Positions 8,404 through 17,262 of a DNA stretch of 54,081 bases are shown here, in pieces. Within the stretch, counting starts at the first letter, position 1, and every line of letters begins with the position of its first letter. The notes below the pieces were generated by a model. The model made no database searches. It was not told where the DNA came from and worked only from the letters and a program-made list of their open reading frames with translations. The position numbers were made by a program, and so were the translations under genes. Location: NCBI GenBank assembly GCA_026225055.1, contig JAMFSA010000031.1, positions 1-54,081 of the forward strand, given 5' to 3'. This DNA is from Mucilaginibacter xinganensis (lineage in GTDB: Bacteria > Bacteroidota > Bacteroidia > Sphingobacteriales > Sphingobacteriaceae).

Positions 8404-9003
8404 CTAATCACTATCCCTCAACTGCCCGTTCACCTTTTCCAGTCGCTCAATCATATCATTCAAAGCTTTTCCTTTCTTTCTGATGCCACGGGGCCTTAAA
8501 TAAAACCAGGAGAATGCTATCCACCCAAAAGTCCAAACAACATAGGTTACTGCCCATGCTACACTCATTCGGGAAATAAACTGCAGCATATACAGAGCCA
8601 AACCTGCTGATAGTAAAGTGAAATAAATATTTATCATCACTTTATTTAGGAAGTCCTCCTTGCGTTTTATGCGGATCAGCTGGTTTAAATATTCCTGGCT
8701 GCTCATTTCAAAATCTGATTTAAACAGCATGGGCAATATTTGGTTTGATACCGCTAAATAGGATACAATAGCCAACACGATCAGTATTAGCCCAATCCTT
8801 GTGGTTAAATGCTCATTATCAATATTAAACCACATGTATATCATTACGGGAGTTGTTGCCAACAATACCAGGTTTAATTTTATCAGCTTATTGCGTGTCT
8901 TCTTTTTCAACTCGTCGGCATTCGTAAACAGCTCTTTTGTATCGGGCATGTCACTTGTGGATTGCTTGTTCCACAAGGCTTTAAAATCCATTTCAGTGCT
9001 CAT
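8404..9003 (-). CDS. Membrane partner protein encoded after an ECF sigma factor (possible anti-sigma)
   Basis: 199 residues from ATG 9003 (MSTEMDFK), overlapping the end of the sigma gene by 11 bases; an upstream in-frame TTG at 9012 and ATG at 8991 are alternatives. A hydrophilic N-terminus (about 1-35) is followed by four hydrophobic segments and a charged C-terminal tail. The arrangement of cytoplasmic N-terminus plus membrane helices, coupled to a sigma gene, suggests an anti-sigma or sigma-regulating role. No zinc-binding HxxxCxxC motif is present, so this is inferred from context only. Confidence 0.7.
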   Translation of the reverse strand: MSTEMDFKALWNKQSTSDMPDTKELFTNADELKKKTRNKLIKLNLVLLATTPVMIYMWFNIDNEHLTTRIGLILIVLAIVSYLAVSNQILPMLFKSDFEMSSQEYLNQLIRIKRKEDFLNKVMINIYFTLLSAGLALYMLQFISRMSVAWAVTYVVWTFGWIAFSWFYLRPRGIRKKGKALNDMIERLEKVNGQLRDSD

Positions 9004-9463
9004 AATTTTCAAATTTTTTAGCTAATCTTTCCTTAATCCTGAAAACCTTTACTCTTATGTTAGTTTCACTCAACCCTACAATTTTGGCTATCTCGGCTTG
9101 CTTCACATCTTCCAGTTCCAGCGAAATGATCAAACGATCGGTTTCGGGTAGTTCAGCAATGCATTTGTATAGAAACTGAACCTGCGGTTCCCGATCTGGT
9201 TCAATATGTTCTGCTATTTGTTCAGGCATTTCGGAGCGCGGCATCCTGTTCTGGCGCTCAATCTGCCGCAGGCAATGGTTTGATGCGATCCTGAAGATCC
9301 ATGTGCCAATAGCTGACTCATTCCTGAACTTTGGCAGTTGCTGCCATATGGTAACAAAGGTTTCTTGTGCTATGTCCTTCGCCCAGTCGTGGTCGTTCAC
9401 ATAGCCCATGCATATGCGGAAAACTTTGTTCCAATAGGTTTTATAGATATCGTTAAATACCAT
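8993..9463 (-). CDS. ECF-type RNA polymerase sigma factor
   Basis: 156 residues with sigma region 2 (about 5-70: DWAKDIAQETFVTIWQQL, GTWIFRIASNHCLRQI) and region 4 (about 100-150: LPETDRLIISLELEDV, AEIAKIVGLSETNIRV). This is a group 4 (ECF) sigma factor, directing RNA polymerase to a small regulon. It begins 3 bases after the hydrolase stop and overlaps the membrane protein gene, so hydrolase, sigma and partner form one operon. Its own promoter motif could not be identified. Confidence 0.93.
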   Translation of the reverse strand: MVFNDIYKTYWNKVFRICMGYVNDHDWAKDIAQETFVTIWQQLPKFRNESAIGTWIFRIASNHCLRQIERQNRMPRSEMPEQIAEHIEPDREPQVQFLYKCIAELPETDRLIISLELEDVKQAEIAKIVGLSETNIRVKVFRIKERLAKKFENYEH

Positions 9464-9466
9464 AGG

Positions 9467-10318
9467 TTATTTTATAAATGCTGCAAGCTGCTGGTTATAC
9501 CAATCTGTATCATCAAACATTATAAAATGCTTGCCTTTGGTGGCATATGCAAGTTGCGCGGTGGTAAGGTTTTTATATTGTGCTTCAATAGCTGGCTTAA
9601 ATGTAGCAAAACTGCTTTCCAATAATACCAGGGCCGGGCATTTTATACCGGTTATTTTAGCGCGCAGGTCGGTGTTCAGGAAATCGCAATACATGGCGGC
9701 AAATGTTTTCCTGTCTGATGCTACCGACCAGCCTACTACCTGTTTTAAATGAGCAGTATCAGCCATTAACTGTGGGATGGTATACATTTGCATCTGGTAA
9801 AACTGCTGGTCGGTCAGGCTGGTGAATTTGGCAACCACAGGGCTACAATCATTATTAGGGTTCGATTTAAAGTCGGGATTGCTCATCGCCGCCAGGCATG
9901 GCAAAGCATCAACTATAACTATTTTGGAGGCAAGGGTTGAATAATCAGCAGCAATAGCCAGTGCAAGGCCTCCGCCCATGCTATGCCCAACAATTACGGG
10001 TTTGTTAATTTTATTATCGGTGATGTAAGCGGCAATAGCATCTTCCCAACCTTTAAAACTGGGCGTTGCTTCGGCAGGTACACCGGCAAAACCTGCCATA
10101 GTAAGGGTGTAGCAAGTATAGTTTTTTTCGTAGGTGCTTTTAGTGGCGGCCCATACATCGCCAGAGGAGGCAAAACCCGGGATGAATACGATGGCTTGTT
10201 TGCCTTTGCCTGAAACTTTTACCTGGAAAGGATATATTTTGGCCTCGCCAAAAACGTTGATACATAATAATATAAATGGAAGTGCGATCAATAATGCCGT
10301 TGTCTTTTTCATAATCAT
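9467..10318 (-). CDS. Secreted alpha/beta-hydrolase
   Basis: 283 residues from ATG 10318 (ATG 10312 is equally possible). A signal peptide at about 1-25 is followed by an alpha/beta-hydrolase fold: oxyanion-region motif FIPGFASSGDVW, nucleophile elbow GHSMGGG, and the C-terminal His in KGKHFIMFDD. Probably a periplasmic esterase or related hydrolase; the substrate is unknown. It is the first gene of the operon with the ECF sigma factor (3-base gap), so it may be a target as well as a neighbour of that sigma. Confidence 0.85.
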   Translation of the reverse strand: MIMKKTTALLIALPFILLCINVFGEAKIYPFQVKVSGKGKQAIVFIPGFASSGDVWAATKSTYEKNYTCYTLTMAGFAGVPAEATPSFKGWEDAIAAYITDNKINKPVIVGHSMGGGLALAIAADYSTLASKIVIVDALPCLAAMSNPDFKSNPNNDCSPVVAKFTSLTDQQFYQMQMYTIPQLMADTAHLKQVVGWSVASDRKTFAAMYCDFLNTDLRAKITGIKCPALVLLESSFATFKPAIEAQYKNLTTAQLAYATKGKHFIMFDDTDWYNQQLAAFIK

Positions 10319-10525
10319 TTTAATTATTTAGCTGATTTTGACTTTTAGATACGGCGATTTTTAAAATGCTACACCCTGCCTGATTATTTTTTAATAAATG
10401 TTTTTCAGGTTGAAAAAATATTGTTGTAAAATGTGCATAATTATTATAAATTAGCATAAAATATTGACTTGCAATATTTTAAAAGTGTATATATCCCTCT
10501 TTCATAATTTTATTAATAGAGATAA

Positions 10526-10714
10526 ATGTCAGAAAGATACACTACAAAATGCCCCTATTGTAAACAAGGGACCGTAATGCTTCGCACCAAAAGAGGTGCC
10601 GTTGTAAAGTTTTTTTTGTTCTGGCTACCGATCAAAAGGTTTAAATGTACTGTCTGTTCCAAAAAAACATATGTATATGGGTCGCCTAAAGCTTTTAAGC
10701 TGCATGTGGAATAA
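10526..10714 (+). CDS. Small zinc-ribbon protein
   Basis: 62 residues with CPYC near residue 9 and CTVC near residue 41, a four-cysteine zinc ribbon with a basic/hydrophobic segment between (VVKFFLFWLPIKRFKC). No enzymatic domain is visible. Such stand-alone ribbons are common hypotheticals in Bacteroidota. It stands alone between a divergent hydrolase operon and a convergent methyltransferase gene, and ends 15 bases from the latter. Function unknown. Confidence 0.7.
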   Translation: MSERYTTKCPYCKQGTVMLRTKRGAVVKFFLFWLPIKRFKCTVCSKKTYVYGSPKAFKLHVE

Positions 10715-10729
10715 ATGAATTACAGGTAT

Positions 10730-11473
10730 TTATTTTTTTACCAGTACCATACCTACCGCAGGGAATGTGGTGAGGTAATTAGCCGGTAATAGTTTTGTAT
10801 GGAGGCCAAATTCGTCGAAATTACTCTTGTATTCCCTTACATGACGCCAGTCGGCCACTATGGCTGTGCCGCCGTTCTTTAAAACCCGGCTTATCTCTTT
10901 ACAGGCCGTTTTTCTACCCTCTTTATTATAAATATTGTGCAGGCACATATTGGTTAATATCACATCAAAGCTTTCATCGGCAAAGCTCATTTCCATTGCA
11001 TTTTCATTTAGTATCTCCACCTTGCCCCTAACGCCTTCCAGTTCGGCATTTTGTAAAGCATTCTCTACATTATTACCTGTCAGGTCCTCGGCATTCCAGA
11101 TATCAATACCGATAGACTTACCGGTGGTTAATCTTTTTGCAGCACCTATCATTAGCAAACCTTTACCCGTACCAACATCCAAAACCTGCTCGTTGCCTGT
11201 CCAGCTAATCAGGTTCAGCATCCGGTCGCGGTGCTTAAATTTACCCCATAACGAGTACGCCAGCATAAGCACAGCGCCTAATCCGCAACCGCATCCCGAC
11301 CAGATTAAACCACTGGCATCAATATCAACCGAACCTATTTTTATTAAAGGAAAGAAAATAGAAATTATACAAAGCGCTACAGCAGCAAGTGCCAGGTTAC
11401 GGATAACGCCGGGAGCATCAATGCCATATTTAGCTTTGCTTGCGAACTGTGTGGCTTGGTTGATATTGGTCAT
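10730..11473 (-). CDS. Membrane-anchored class I SAM-dependent methyltransferase
   Basis: 247 residues. Two hydrophobic helices (about 24-44 and 55-77, the latter rich in Gly/Cys) precede a methyltransferase domain with motif I VLDVGTGKGLL near 97-107, GIDIW, and the post-motif segment FDVILTNMCLHNIYN near 165-179. The catalytic domain presumably faces the cytoplasm. UbiE/type-11-like folds act on many substrates and nothing in the context fixes one. Single gene with its own upstream region. Confidence 0.85.
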   Translation of the reverse strand: MTNINQATQFASKAKYGIDAPGVIRNLALAAVALCIISIFFPLIKIGSVDIDASGLIWSGCGCGLGAVLMLAYSLWGKFKHRDRMLNLISWTGNEQVLDVGTGKGLLMIGAAKRLTTGKSIGIDIWNAEDLTGNNVENALQNAELEGVRGKVEILNENAMEMSFADESFDVILTNMCLHNIYNKEGRKTACKEISRVLKNGGTAIVADWRHVREYKSNFDEFGLHTKLLPANYLTTFPAVGMVLVKK

Positions 11474-11616
11474 AGAATGTATTTAATTAACATTAAATGA
11501 AGATAATACAATATTGCTATTAATTCTTTCAAAAAAATAATTTTGAAACCGTAGGCTATACCCCTTTAAGGAATGTTTTATTTATCTTTAAGAAAATTAA
11601 ATTTGCTTAATACTAT

Positions 11617-12768
11617 ATGTCAACCCCTGATTCAACAAACTATAGTGAACAAGTTCCAATACATGGTGCGTCGGCATATAAGGTACAATCAACTATAACA
11701 AACGTTAAAGAGGCAAATTATCCATTTGTAAATTTGGTAAGGTTTATTGCAACAATAGGCATAGTTTTTTTACACAGTGGCATACCTTTAGCAGGCAATG
11801 ACTATAATGTGGTTATACACAAAGTAAACCATATTGAATACTATTTGCTGTTGCGACAGCTTTTTAAATTTGCTACTATATGCTATTTTATGATTGCAGG
11901 CTTTTTACTTGCGGATAAGGTAACAGAGGCCAATCCCTTTCATTATTACAAACGCAGGTTGAATATATTGGTAAAGCCATATATGTTTTCATTTGCAATT
12001 TTCATTATACTCCTGCTTATCCGGGATTATGCATTAACTGATGCAGATTTTAAATGGTACGATATATTAAAGTCAATGAAATTTTCATTGTTATACACTG
12101 CTTACTGGTACGTTCCTAATTATCTGCTATCATTACTTATCATAGTTGGTTTTGCAAGGTATATACAGTCGCCATATTTTGGTGCATTGTTATTTGTGCT
12201 TACGCTTTTTTATACCTGGTATGATGTATATTCTTCACACCATACAGCCTCGCATACTACCGCGCTATTTGGATTTGTTTTTTATATGTGGCTTGGCGTT
12301 TATATCAAAAAGAATAATGTGGTGCAAAAAATCAAAAAGCTGAATTTTTTATATTTAGTTATTGTTGTCCTGTTCACCTTCCTGGCATCAAATTTTGAAA
12401 GCTATTATCTCTTCCATTATACCCATATAAGGGATAGCCTTAATACACTGCGTATTTCAAATCAGCTTTATTCAGTTGCAGTATTTGTTCTGTTGGTTGG
12501 GTATTGTAACAAGCCTTTAAAATTTGGCATCTTTAATCCCCGGAATGAAACTTATGGTATTTATTTATACCATAGTTTTTTTACATTCTTTGTATTGCCT
12601 TCGGTTGAAAACTGGATAAGCTATCATTATCATATAAGCTTGTTTTCCTACAATGTACTCGGCATGATTGGTATGACGCTCTTTAACTGCGCCATCAGCT
12701 ATTTCTTAACAACCGCTCTTGTTAAAATACTATTGCGGTATAAGTTTGCTTTTTTACCGGCTTTATAG
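11617..12768 (+). CDS. Acyltransferase-3 family integral membrane protein
   Basis: 383 residues with about ten membrane helices. The N-terminal helix carries NLVRFIATIGIVFLHSG, the usual Arg and His signature of acyltransferase family 3, in which the His is needed for acyl transfer. These enzymes O-acetylate or acylate sugars of surface polysaccharides. Codon composition is more AT-rich than the neighbours, and no glycosyltransferase cluster is next to it, so the substrate is unknown. The ATG at 11617 follows a TTGCTTAATACTATATG leader. Confidence 0.88.
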   Translation: MSTPDSTNYSEQVPIHGASAYKVQSTITNVKEANYPFVNLVRFIATIGIVFLHSGIPLAGNDYNVVIHKVNHIEYYLLLRQLFKFATICYFMIAGFLLADKVTEANPFHYYKRRLNILVKPYMFSFAIFIILLLIRDYALTDADFKWYDILKSMKFSLLYTAYWYVPNYLLSLLIIVGFARYIQSPYFGALLFVLTLFYTWYDVYSSHHTASHTTALFGFVFYMWLGVYIKKNNVVQKIKKLNFLYLVIVVLFTFLASNFESYYLFHYTHIRDSLNTLRISNQLYSVAVFVLLVGYCNKPLKFGIFNPRNETYGIYLYHSFFTFFVLPSVENWISYHYHISLFSYNVLGMIGMTLFNCAISYFLTTALVKILLRYKFAFLPAL

Positions 12769-12820
12769 TGCTTTACATGAGCATATAATTTTATATGTTT
12801 ATGGCTGATAATTAACCGCA

Positions 12821-14131
12821 TTGAAAAAAATCCGACCGGTACAGCTTGTCGCTGTTATTTTCTTTACTGTATCCGGAGGCCCTTACGGGCTCGAACCCCT
12901 GTTAACTTATGCAGGCCAGCATGGTGCCATATTATTATTGCTGATAACCCCTTTATTGTGGGATGTACCGGCAATTTATACTGTGCTTGAGCTAAACAGC
13001 ATGATGCCCGTTACCGGCGGTTATTACAAATGGGTAAAACATGCCTTAGGCACCCGCTGGGGATTTTATGAAGGCTGGTGGACCTGGCTCTATACTTTCG
13101 TCGATCTGGCCATATACCCGGTTTTATTTGTACAATATGCAGCTTTCTTTTATCCTGAGTTGTCTTTACATAAAACAGAGATCTGCCTCATCATCATATG
13201 GGCATCCGCGGGCTTAAATATTTTAGGTATAGTACCTGTAGGCAAAGTAACCTTATTCCTGAGCGCGGTTGTACTAACGCCTTTTATTATCTTATTCGTA
13301 CTGGCATTTTATCACCATGCGGGCAGCGTTGCCATACCTGCACCGTCATTAAAAGGCATAGGTATTTCATCATTAGGAATGGCCCTGTATACCGTAATGT
13401 GGAACTGTTTAGGATGGGATAACACCACCACCTATGCCGAAGAAGTTGAAAAACCGGTACGTTCTTACCTGGTATCCATGATGATCGCTTTTATATTAGT
13501 GATCGTAGTTTATGTGCTGATCATATGGGTTGCTCAATTCTCGGGCATAAACGCTACCACCTTAATGAATGATGGCTTCCCTGCGTTAGCGGCGCTGATT
13601 GGCGGGCATTGGCTGGGTGCATTGATTGCTATCGGCGGTATGGCGAGTACCCTGGGTATATATGCCTCTGTGCTATTATCCGTATCGCGTGTGCCCATGG
13701 TGATGGCTGATGATAAGCTTTTACCTACCGTATTAAAAAGGCAGCATAAAAAATTCAATACGCCCTACATATCTATTATTGTTTGTTCGGTAGTAGTGAG
13801 CGGTATGATCCAATGGGGGTTTACCGATCTGCTGATCATTGATGTGATCGTGTATGGTGCAGGCTTATCCCTTGAATATATCTCGCTAATAAAAATGCGT
13901 ATAAAAGAACCTGACAGGCACCGTCCTTTTAAGATTCCTTTTGGCGTGCCCGGTTTATGCATAGGTTTGATACTACCTGTCGCCGTTTACTTTACTGCCC
14001 TTGCCGGCGCGCTGTCATCAACAAAGGGAGCTGTATTGGCTGCTGTATTTGCTATTATTACTTTATTGAGCGCTGAGCTTTTATGGCAGGTGGTAAAGTT
14101 GAGTAAAAGAGGGAGGGTGGCCGAATTGTAA
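12821..14131 (+). CDS. APC-superfamily amino acid permease
   Basis: 436 residues, about twelve membrane helices. The first helix carries FFTVSGGPYGLEPLL, matching the Gly-rich unwound segment that binds substrate in APC transporters. Translation starts at TTG 12821 (MKKIRPVQLV); the upstream ATG is closed by a stop. Likely an amino acid or polyamine transporter in the inner membrane; the substrate cannot be read from the sequence. It is separated by 52 bases from the acyltransferase. Confidence 0.88.
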   Translation: MKKIRPVQLVAVIFFTVSGGPYGLEPLLTYAGQHGAILLLLITPLLWDVPAIYTVLELNSMMPVTGGYYKWVKHALGTRWGFYEGWWTWLYTFVDLAIYPVLFVQYAAFFYPELSLHKTEICLIIIWASAGLNILGIVPVGKVTLFLSAVVLTPFIILFVLAFYHHAGSVAIPAPSLKGIGISSLGMALYTVMWNCLGWDNTTTYAEEVEKPVRSYLVSMMIAFILVIVVYVLIIWVAQFSGINATTLMNDGFPALAALIGGHWLGALIAIGGMASTLGIYASVLLSVSRVPMVMADDKLLPTVLKRQHKKFNTPYISIIVCSVVVSGMIQWGFTDLLIIDVIVYGAGLSLEYISLIKMRIKEPDRHRPFKIPFGVPGLCIGLILPVAVYFTALAGALSSTKGAVLAAVFAIITLLSAELLWQVVKLSKRGRVAEL

Positions 14132-14161
14132 GGTGGATTGGGACTCGTTAATATCTTGCGC

Positions 14162-14454
14162 AGCCGCTCATTGCCGCGGGCCTACGCTTTTTCTTTCCCC
14201 GTCAGTAGAACAGCTTCAGGCGAAATAAGGCAAAACGATGGTGGCCTTGCGCGCAATGGCAGGGCATAGCAGATTTTTACAGAAGGGTAAGGGCCAAGCG
14301 CGTAGCGACAGCAGGGTAAAAATATAGCAGCCCAGGTTTTGCCTGATTTGCAGGGTATGGCCCTGTGCGGCAAAGAAGCATTTCTACTGACTAGCCTTTT
14401 TGGTCCTTTTGTGGCGAAGACAAAAGGACTAAGCCTTCGCGGCAATGAGCGGCT
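14162..14454. mobile_element. 293-bp element with 17-bp terminal inverted repeats (MITE-like)
   Basis: The ends AGCCGCTCATTGCCGCG (14162-14178) and its exact complement (14438-14454) bound a GC-richer block with no transposase gene. Inside, GTCCTTTTG (14403-14411) pairs with 14421-14429. No target-site duplication is obvious. A 116-codon open frame on the minus strand covers it but has no coding character. I have the impression of similar blocks in other Sphingobacteriaceae genomes but cannot verify it. Confidence 0.6.
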
Positions 14455-14530
14455 TCGAGCGATAAGTATACGATAAACATATTTGCTCTGCACAATCAGC
14501 GGATTAATGACACGAAGAAAGTTTATTAAC

Positions 14531-14561
14531 AAAAAAGGCGTTCCACTTAAAATGAAACGCC
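14531..14561 (-). terminator. Rho-independent terminator of the lmo0937-like gene
   Basis: Read on the minus strand: GGCGTTTCA, 7-base loop, TGGAACGCC, then six T. It begins 24 bases after the stop codon at 14585. Confidence 0.85.
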
Positions 14562-14584
14562 TCTTAATTATAACCGTTGCCGGG

Positions 14585-14740
14585 TTATATAGTAGTTGGC
14601 CGCCTTAGTATACCTAATATTAAGGCTATAATTGCAATAACTAATAATACATGTATAATACCTGTGGCAGAATACATAAATACGCCTAATGCCCACCCAA
14701 TCAGGAGGATAACGGCTATGATATACAATAATGAGTTCAT
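14585..14740 (-). CDS. lmo0937-family small membrane protein
   Basis: A 51-residue protein starting MNSLLYIIAVILLIGWALGV and ending LRRPTTI: two hydrophobic helices split by a short turn (YSATG). The length, two-helix layout and WALG motif match the lmo0937 family of small, often stress-induced membrane proteins. Support for the minus strand comes from the terminator right after the stop and a dyad 38 bases before the ATG. An overlapping plus-strand frame is a shadow. Confidence 0.85.
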   Translation of the reverse strand: MNSLLYIIAVILLIGWALGVFMYSATGIIHVLLVIAIIALILGILRRPTTI

Positions 14741-14778
14741 AGTGATTTGTTTTAATTAATGATTTTCATAGATATTAA

Positions 14779-14795
14779 TACAACATCGAGTTGTA
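14779..14795 (-). promoter_or_regulatory. TACAAC-N5-GTTGTA dyad upstream of the lmo0937-like gene
   Basis: On the minus strand it reads TACAAC, five bases, GTTGTATTAAT. The same element precedes the small lipoprotein gene at 22741. It ends 38 bases before the ATG. Probably an operator or activator site. Confidence 0.5.
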
Positions 14796-14846
14796 CTAAT
14801 ATGTTTTAATTAATAAATAATACTACTAGTTAAAAGGTGTACATCA

Positions 14847-16646
14847 CTAAAGTTTAAGCCATTTATTTCTGACAGTAAGTTGTTGCTGGGTAGGGTTATC
14901 CACCGACTCTATCTTATATTTTACCAGTGCATTTTTTACTAAAGTTGCCTGCAATGTTATTGGCTGCCCATCGCGGTTAACGTTTATGGTTATTTTATCG
15001 CCGGGCTTTCTGCCGGTTAAAACATCCTGTATATTAGCTATTGGGGTGCCATTTACAGTAACTATCTGGTCATCGGTATTAATACCAGCTGCCCAGGCCG
15101 CGCCGCCACGTAATACGCTGGTAACGGTTATTTTATTGTTTGCAGTACTGGTGGTAACGCCTAATGATGGGTCGTTATTTGCTACCAGTGCGTCGGTTAT
15201 TTTGTAACCGGCGTAGCCCAGGTATGTGTTATAATCAATATCATCAACCCCATAAACATATTTGCTATAAAAATCATCCAGGTTTTTACCTGCATATTTC
15301 TCAAGTCCCTGTTTAAATTCTACATCGGTATAGCCGCGCTCTTTACCTTTGTAATACTCATCATACATGTGCCGCATTACATCATCCAGCGAGTATTTGG
15401 CATTGCTATCATTAATAATTTCCAAATCAAGCAGCATGGCTATTACCGATCCTTTGCTATAATAAGATATAGTAGTGTTGGCTGAGTTTTCATTAGGGCG
15501 GTAAGCCTTAATCCAGGCATCATAGCTGGCATCGGTAACAGATTGAAATTTTCTGCCAGCTTGGTTCTCAACCGAATTAATGTCATTGCCCAATACATTC
15601 AGATAATTATCAACCGGGATTATAGCGGCGTGCCTTAGTATAATATCCTCATAATAAGCGGTGAAACCTTCGGCTATCCACAGGTCGGTTGTATAATTCT
15701 CGTTGTCGTAATCAAACGGACCTAAAGCTATAGGGCGCAGGCGTTTTACGTTCCACAGGTGAAAATGCTCATGCGCAACCAAACTTAAAAAGCCCTGGTA
15801 GCCGGTTTCACTGGCATAGGTATCGCGGGCGGCACCCAATACGGTTGAGCTTAAATGCTCCAGTCCACCGCCGCTTTTAGCATAGTTGTGCACTATAAAA
15901 ACATAGCGTTTGTTGGGATTTTCGCCATAAACGGCAGTTTCCTGCTCAACAATTTTAGCCATATCCTTTTTAAGGCGTTCCTTATCATATTTACCGGTGC
16001 CAAACATGGCTACCTCGTAATCTACACCGGCGGCCTTAAAGCCAAATACATCCTGGTTGCCCACCTCAATAGGTGAGTCGAACAGGATATCGTAGTTAGG
16101 CGCTGTTACCGTAAAAGGATCATTATTTACCATCGCCAAACTAGTTGAAACCTTCGACCATCCATCATAAGGTATAATATGGATAGTGGAGGCATCATGC
16201 AGCATCCCTTCAGGATACATAAAAAAACCTAAAGTTGAGATAAATGCGTGCGAAGCATCAACCGTACTGGTACGTACTGATATCTCATTACAATAAACCC
16301 TGTATTTTATCGTAATATCCTTTTCGCCCTGTGTATTAATGCTCCACCAGTTTTTACGGGTTTTAATAAAGGGTAATATGTTGCCTTTTGCACTTACGCT
16401 GAAAGCCTCAACATTTTTGGCATACTCACGTATAAGATACGAGCCGGGTGTCCAAACGGGTACTTTAAGTACAAGGGTGTTTTGCTTTAAATTACTGATA
16501 GTCATTTCAACATCAGCATAATGAGCTTGTGCTTCGGGGAAGGTTACGGTGTATGAAATTTGTGGCATGGTTGCCGCGGTACTGATATTGGTAGACATTA
16601 AAATTAGTATTAAAGAAAAAAAAACGTTCAGGGGAAATCTTTTCAT
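14847..16646 (-). CDS. M61-family (glycyl aminopeptidase-type) metallopeptidase with PDZ domain
   Basis: 599 residues with a signal peptide (about 1-25). An N-terminal M61 beta-domain is followed by the catalytic zinc site AHEHFHLWNVKRLRP (HExxH) and, downstream, WIAEGFTAYYED providing the third ligand. A C-terminal PDZ domain (about 490-580) contains VLRGGAAWAAGINTDDQIVTVNG. M61 enzymes remove N-terminal residues, preferring Gly or Ala; a periplasmic location is likely. A TAAGTTTG box lies upstream at 16717-16724. Monocistronic. Confidence 0.93.
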   Translation of the reverse strand: MKRFPLNVFFSLILILMSTNISTAATMPQISYTVTFPEAQAHYADVEMTISNLKQNTLVLKVPVWTPGSYLIREYAKNVEAFSVSAKGNILPFIKTRKNWWSINTQGEKDITIKYRVYCNEISVRTSTVDASHAFISTLGFFMYPEGMLHDASTIHIIPYDGWSKVSTSLAMVNNDPFTVTAPNYDILFDSPIEVGNQDVFGFKAAGVDYEVAMFGTGKYDKERLKKDMAKIVEQETAVYGENPNKRYVFIVHNYAKSGGGLEHLSSTVLGAARDTYASETGYQGFLSLVAHEHFHLWNVKRLRPIALGPFDYDNENYTTDLWIAEGFTAYYEDIILRHAAIIPVDNYLNVLGNDINSVENQAGRKFQSVTDASYDAWIKAYRPNENSANTTISYYSKGSVIAMLLDLEIINDSNAKYSLDDVMRHMYDEYYKGKERGYTDVEFKQGLEKYAGKNLDDFYSKYVYGVDDIDYNTYLGYAGYKITDALVANNDPSLGVTTSTANNKITVTSVLRGGAAWAAGINTDDQIVTVNGTPIANIQDVLTGRKPGDKITINVNRDGQPITLQATLVKNALVKYKIESVDNPTQQQLTVRNKWLKL

Positions 16647-16716
16647 CCGGCAAGTTATTAAAAATTTATATTGATATTAAACTGTCAGAAACATTAGCAC
16701 TCTATATGGTTAATAG

Positions 16717-16724
16717 CAAACTTA
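16717..16724 (-). promoter_or_regulatory. -7 box TAAGTTTG of the M61 peptidase gene
   Basis: TAAGTTTG on the minus strand matches TAnnTTTG and lies 70 bases before the ATG at 16646. Confidence 0.45.
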
Positions 16725-16852
16725 AAAGTATAGGAGCTAAAATTTATGAGTGATTGTTATCTTACAAAAAAATTACGATTATTACAGAATTGTTAATTCA
16801 ATAATGTTGATTAATAATCTGTCAAACATGCTCTTTTAAACGATTTAAAAGT

Positions 16853-16860
16853 TAATTTTG
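16853..16860 (+). promoter_or_regulatory. -7 box TAATTTTG abutting the receiver gene
   Basis: TAATTTTG fits TAnnTTTG and ends 3 bases before the ATG at 16864. If used, the message would be leaderless or would start inside the gene. Confidence 0.4.
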
Positions 16861-16863
16861 ATT

Positions 16864-17262
16864 ATGAGCGCCCGTTATAAAACCTGCCTGCTGATTGATG
16901 ATAATTACATTGATAATTTTGTTACCAGTAAAATTTTAGAAAGTGGCAATTTTGCCGAAAACATTATCATCCTGCAATCGCCGGAGCAAGCCATAGAGGC
17001 ATTGCGCCAGGGTACCGTTCATCCCGATTTTATATTCCTGGATATCCGGATGCCTGAAATGAGCGGGTTTGAGTTTTTGGATGAATATGAAAAAATATCC
17101 ATTGAAAATAAAGACGCTATAAAAATATATATGCTATCCTCATCGCTTGATCCCACTGATATTAAAAGATCATTGGTGAACAAATACGTTTGCCAGTTTA
17201 TTCATAAACCTGTTACTCACAAGGGCCTGGAAGAAATTTTTTCACATGATCTTAGTTGCTGA
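16864..17262 (+). CDS. Single-domain response regulator (CheY-like receiver)
   Basis: 132 residues from ATG 16864, with only a receiver domain: acidic pair D12/D13, phospho-acceptor D60 in FIFLDIRMPEMSGFEF, SSS near 105 and the conserved Lys in FIHKP. There is no output domain, so it acts through protein contacts or as a phosphorelay step. The 3' end overlaps the next gene by 17 bases. No cognate kinase is adjacent; this type of receiver is frequent in Bacteroidota. Confidence 0.9.
   Translation: MSARYKTCLLIDDNYIDNFVTSKILESGNFAENIIILQSPEQAIEALRQGTVHPDFIFLDIRMPEMSGFEFLDEYEKISIENKDAIKIYMLSSSLDPTDIKRSLVNKYVCQFIHKPVTHKGLEEIFSHDLSC

Noticed and set aside
10462..10500. Sigma70-like TTGACT...TATATAT upstream of the zinc-ribbon gene
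   Set aside because: Bacteroidota use TTTG/TAnnTTTG promoters; the spacing is poor and the match is easily produced by AT-rich DNA.
10935..11486. Plus-strand 183-codon open frame
   Set aside because: Antisense to the methyltransferase gene; no recognisable domain.
14182..14532. Minus-strand 116-codon open frame in the inverted-repeat element
   Set aside because: No coding character (many Pro, Arg, Cys and Ser from GC-rich repeats), lies within an element bounded by terminal inverted repeats.
14577..14759. Plus-strand 60-codon open frame
   Set aside because: Shadow of the minus-strand lmo0937-like gene, which has a family match, a terminator and an upstream dyad.
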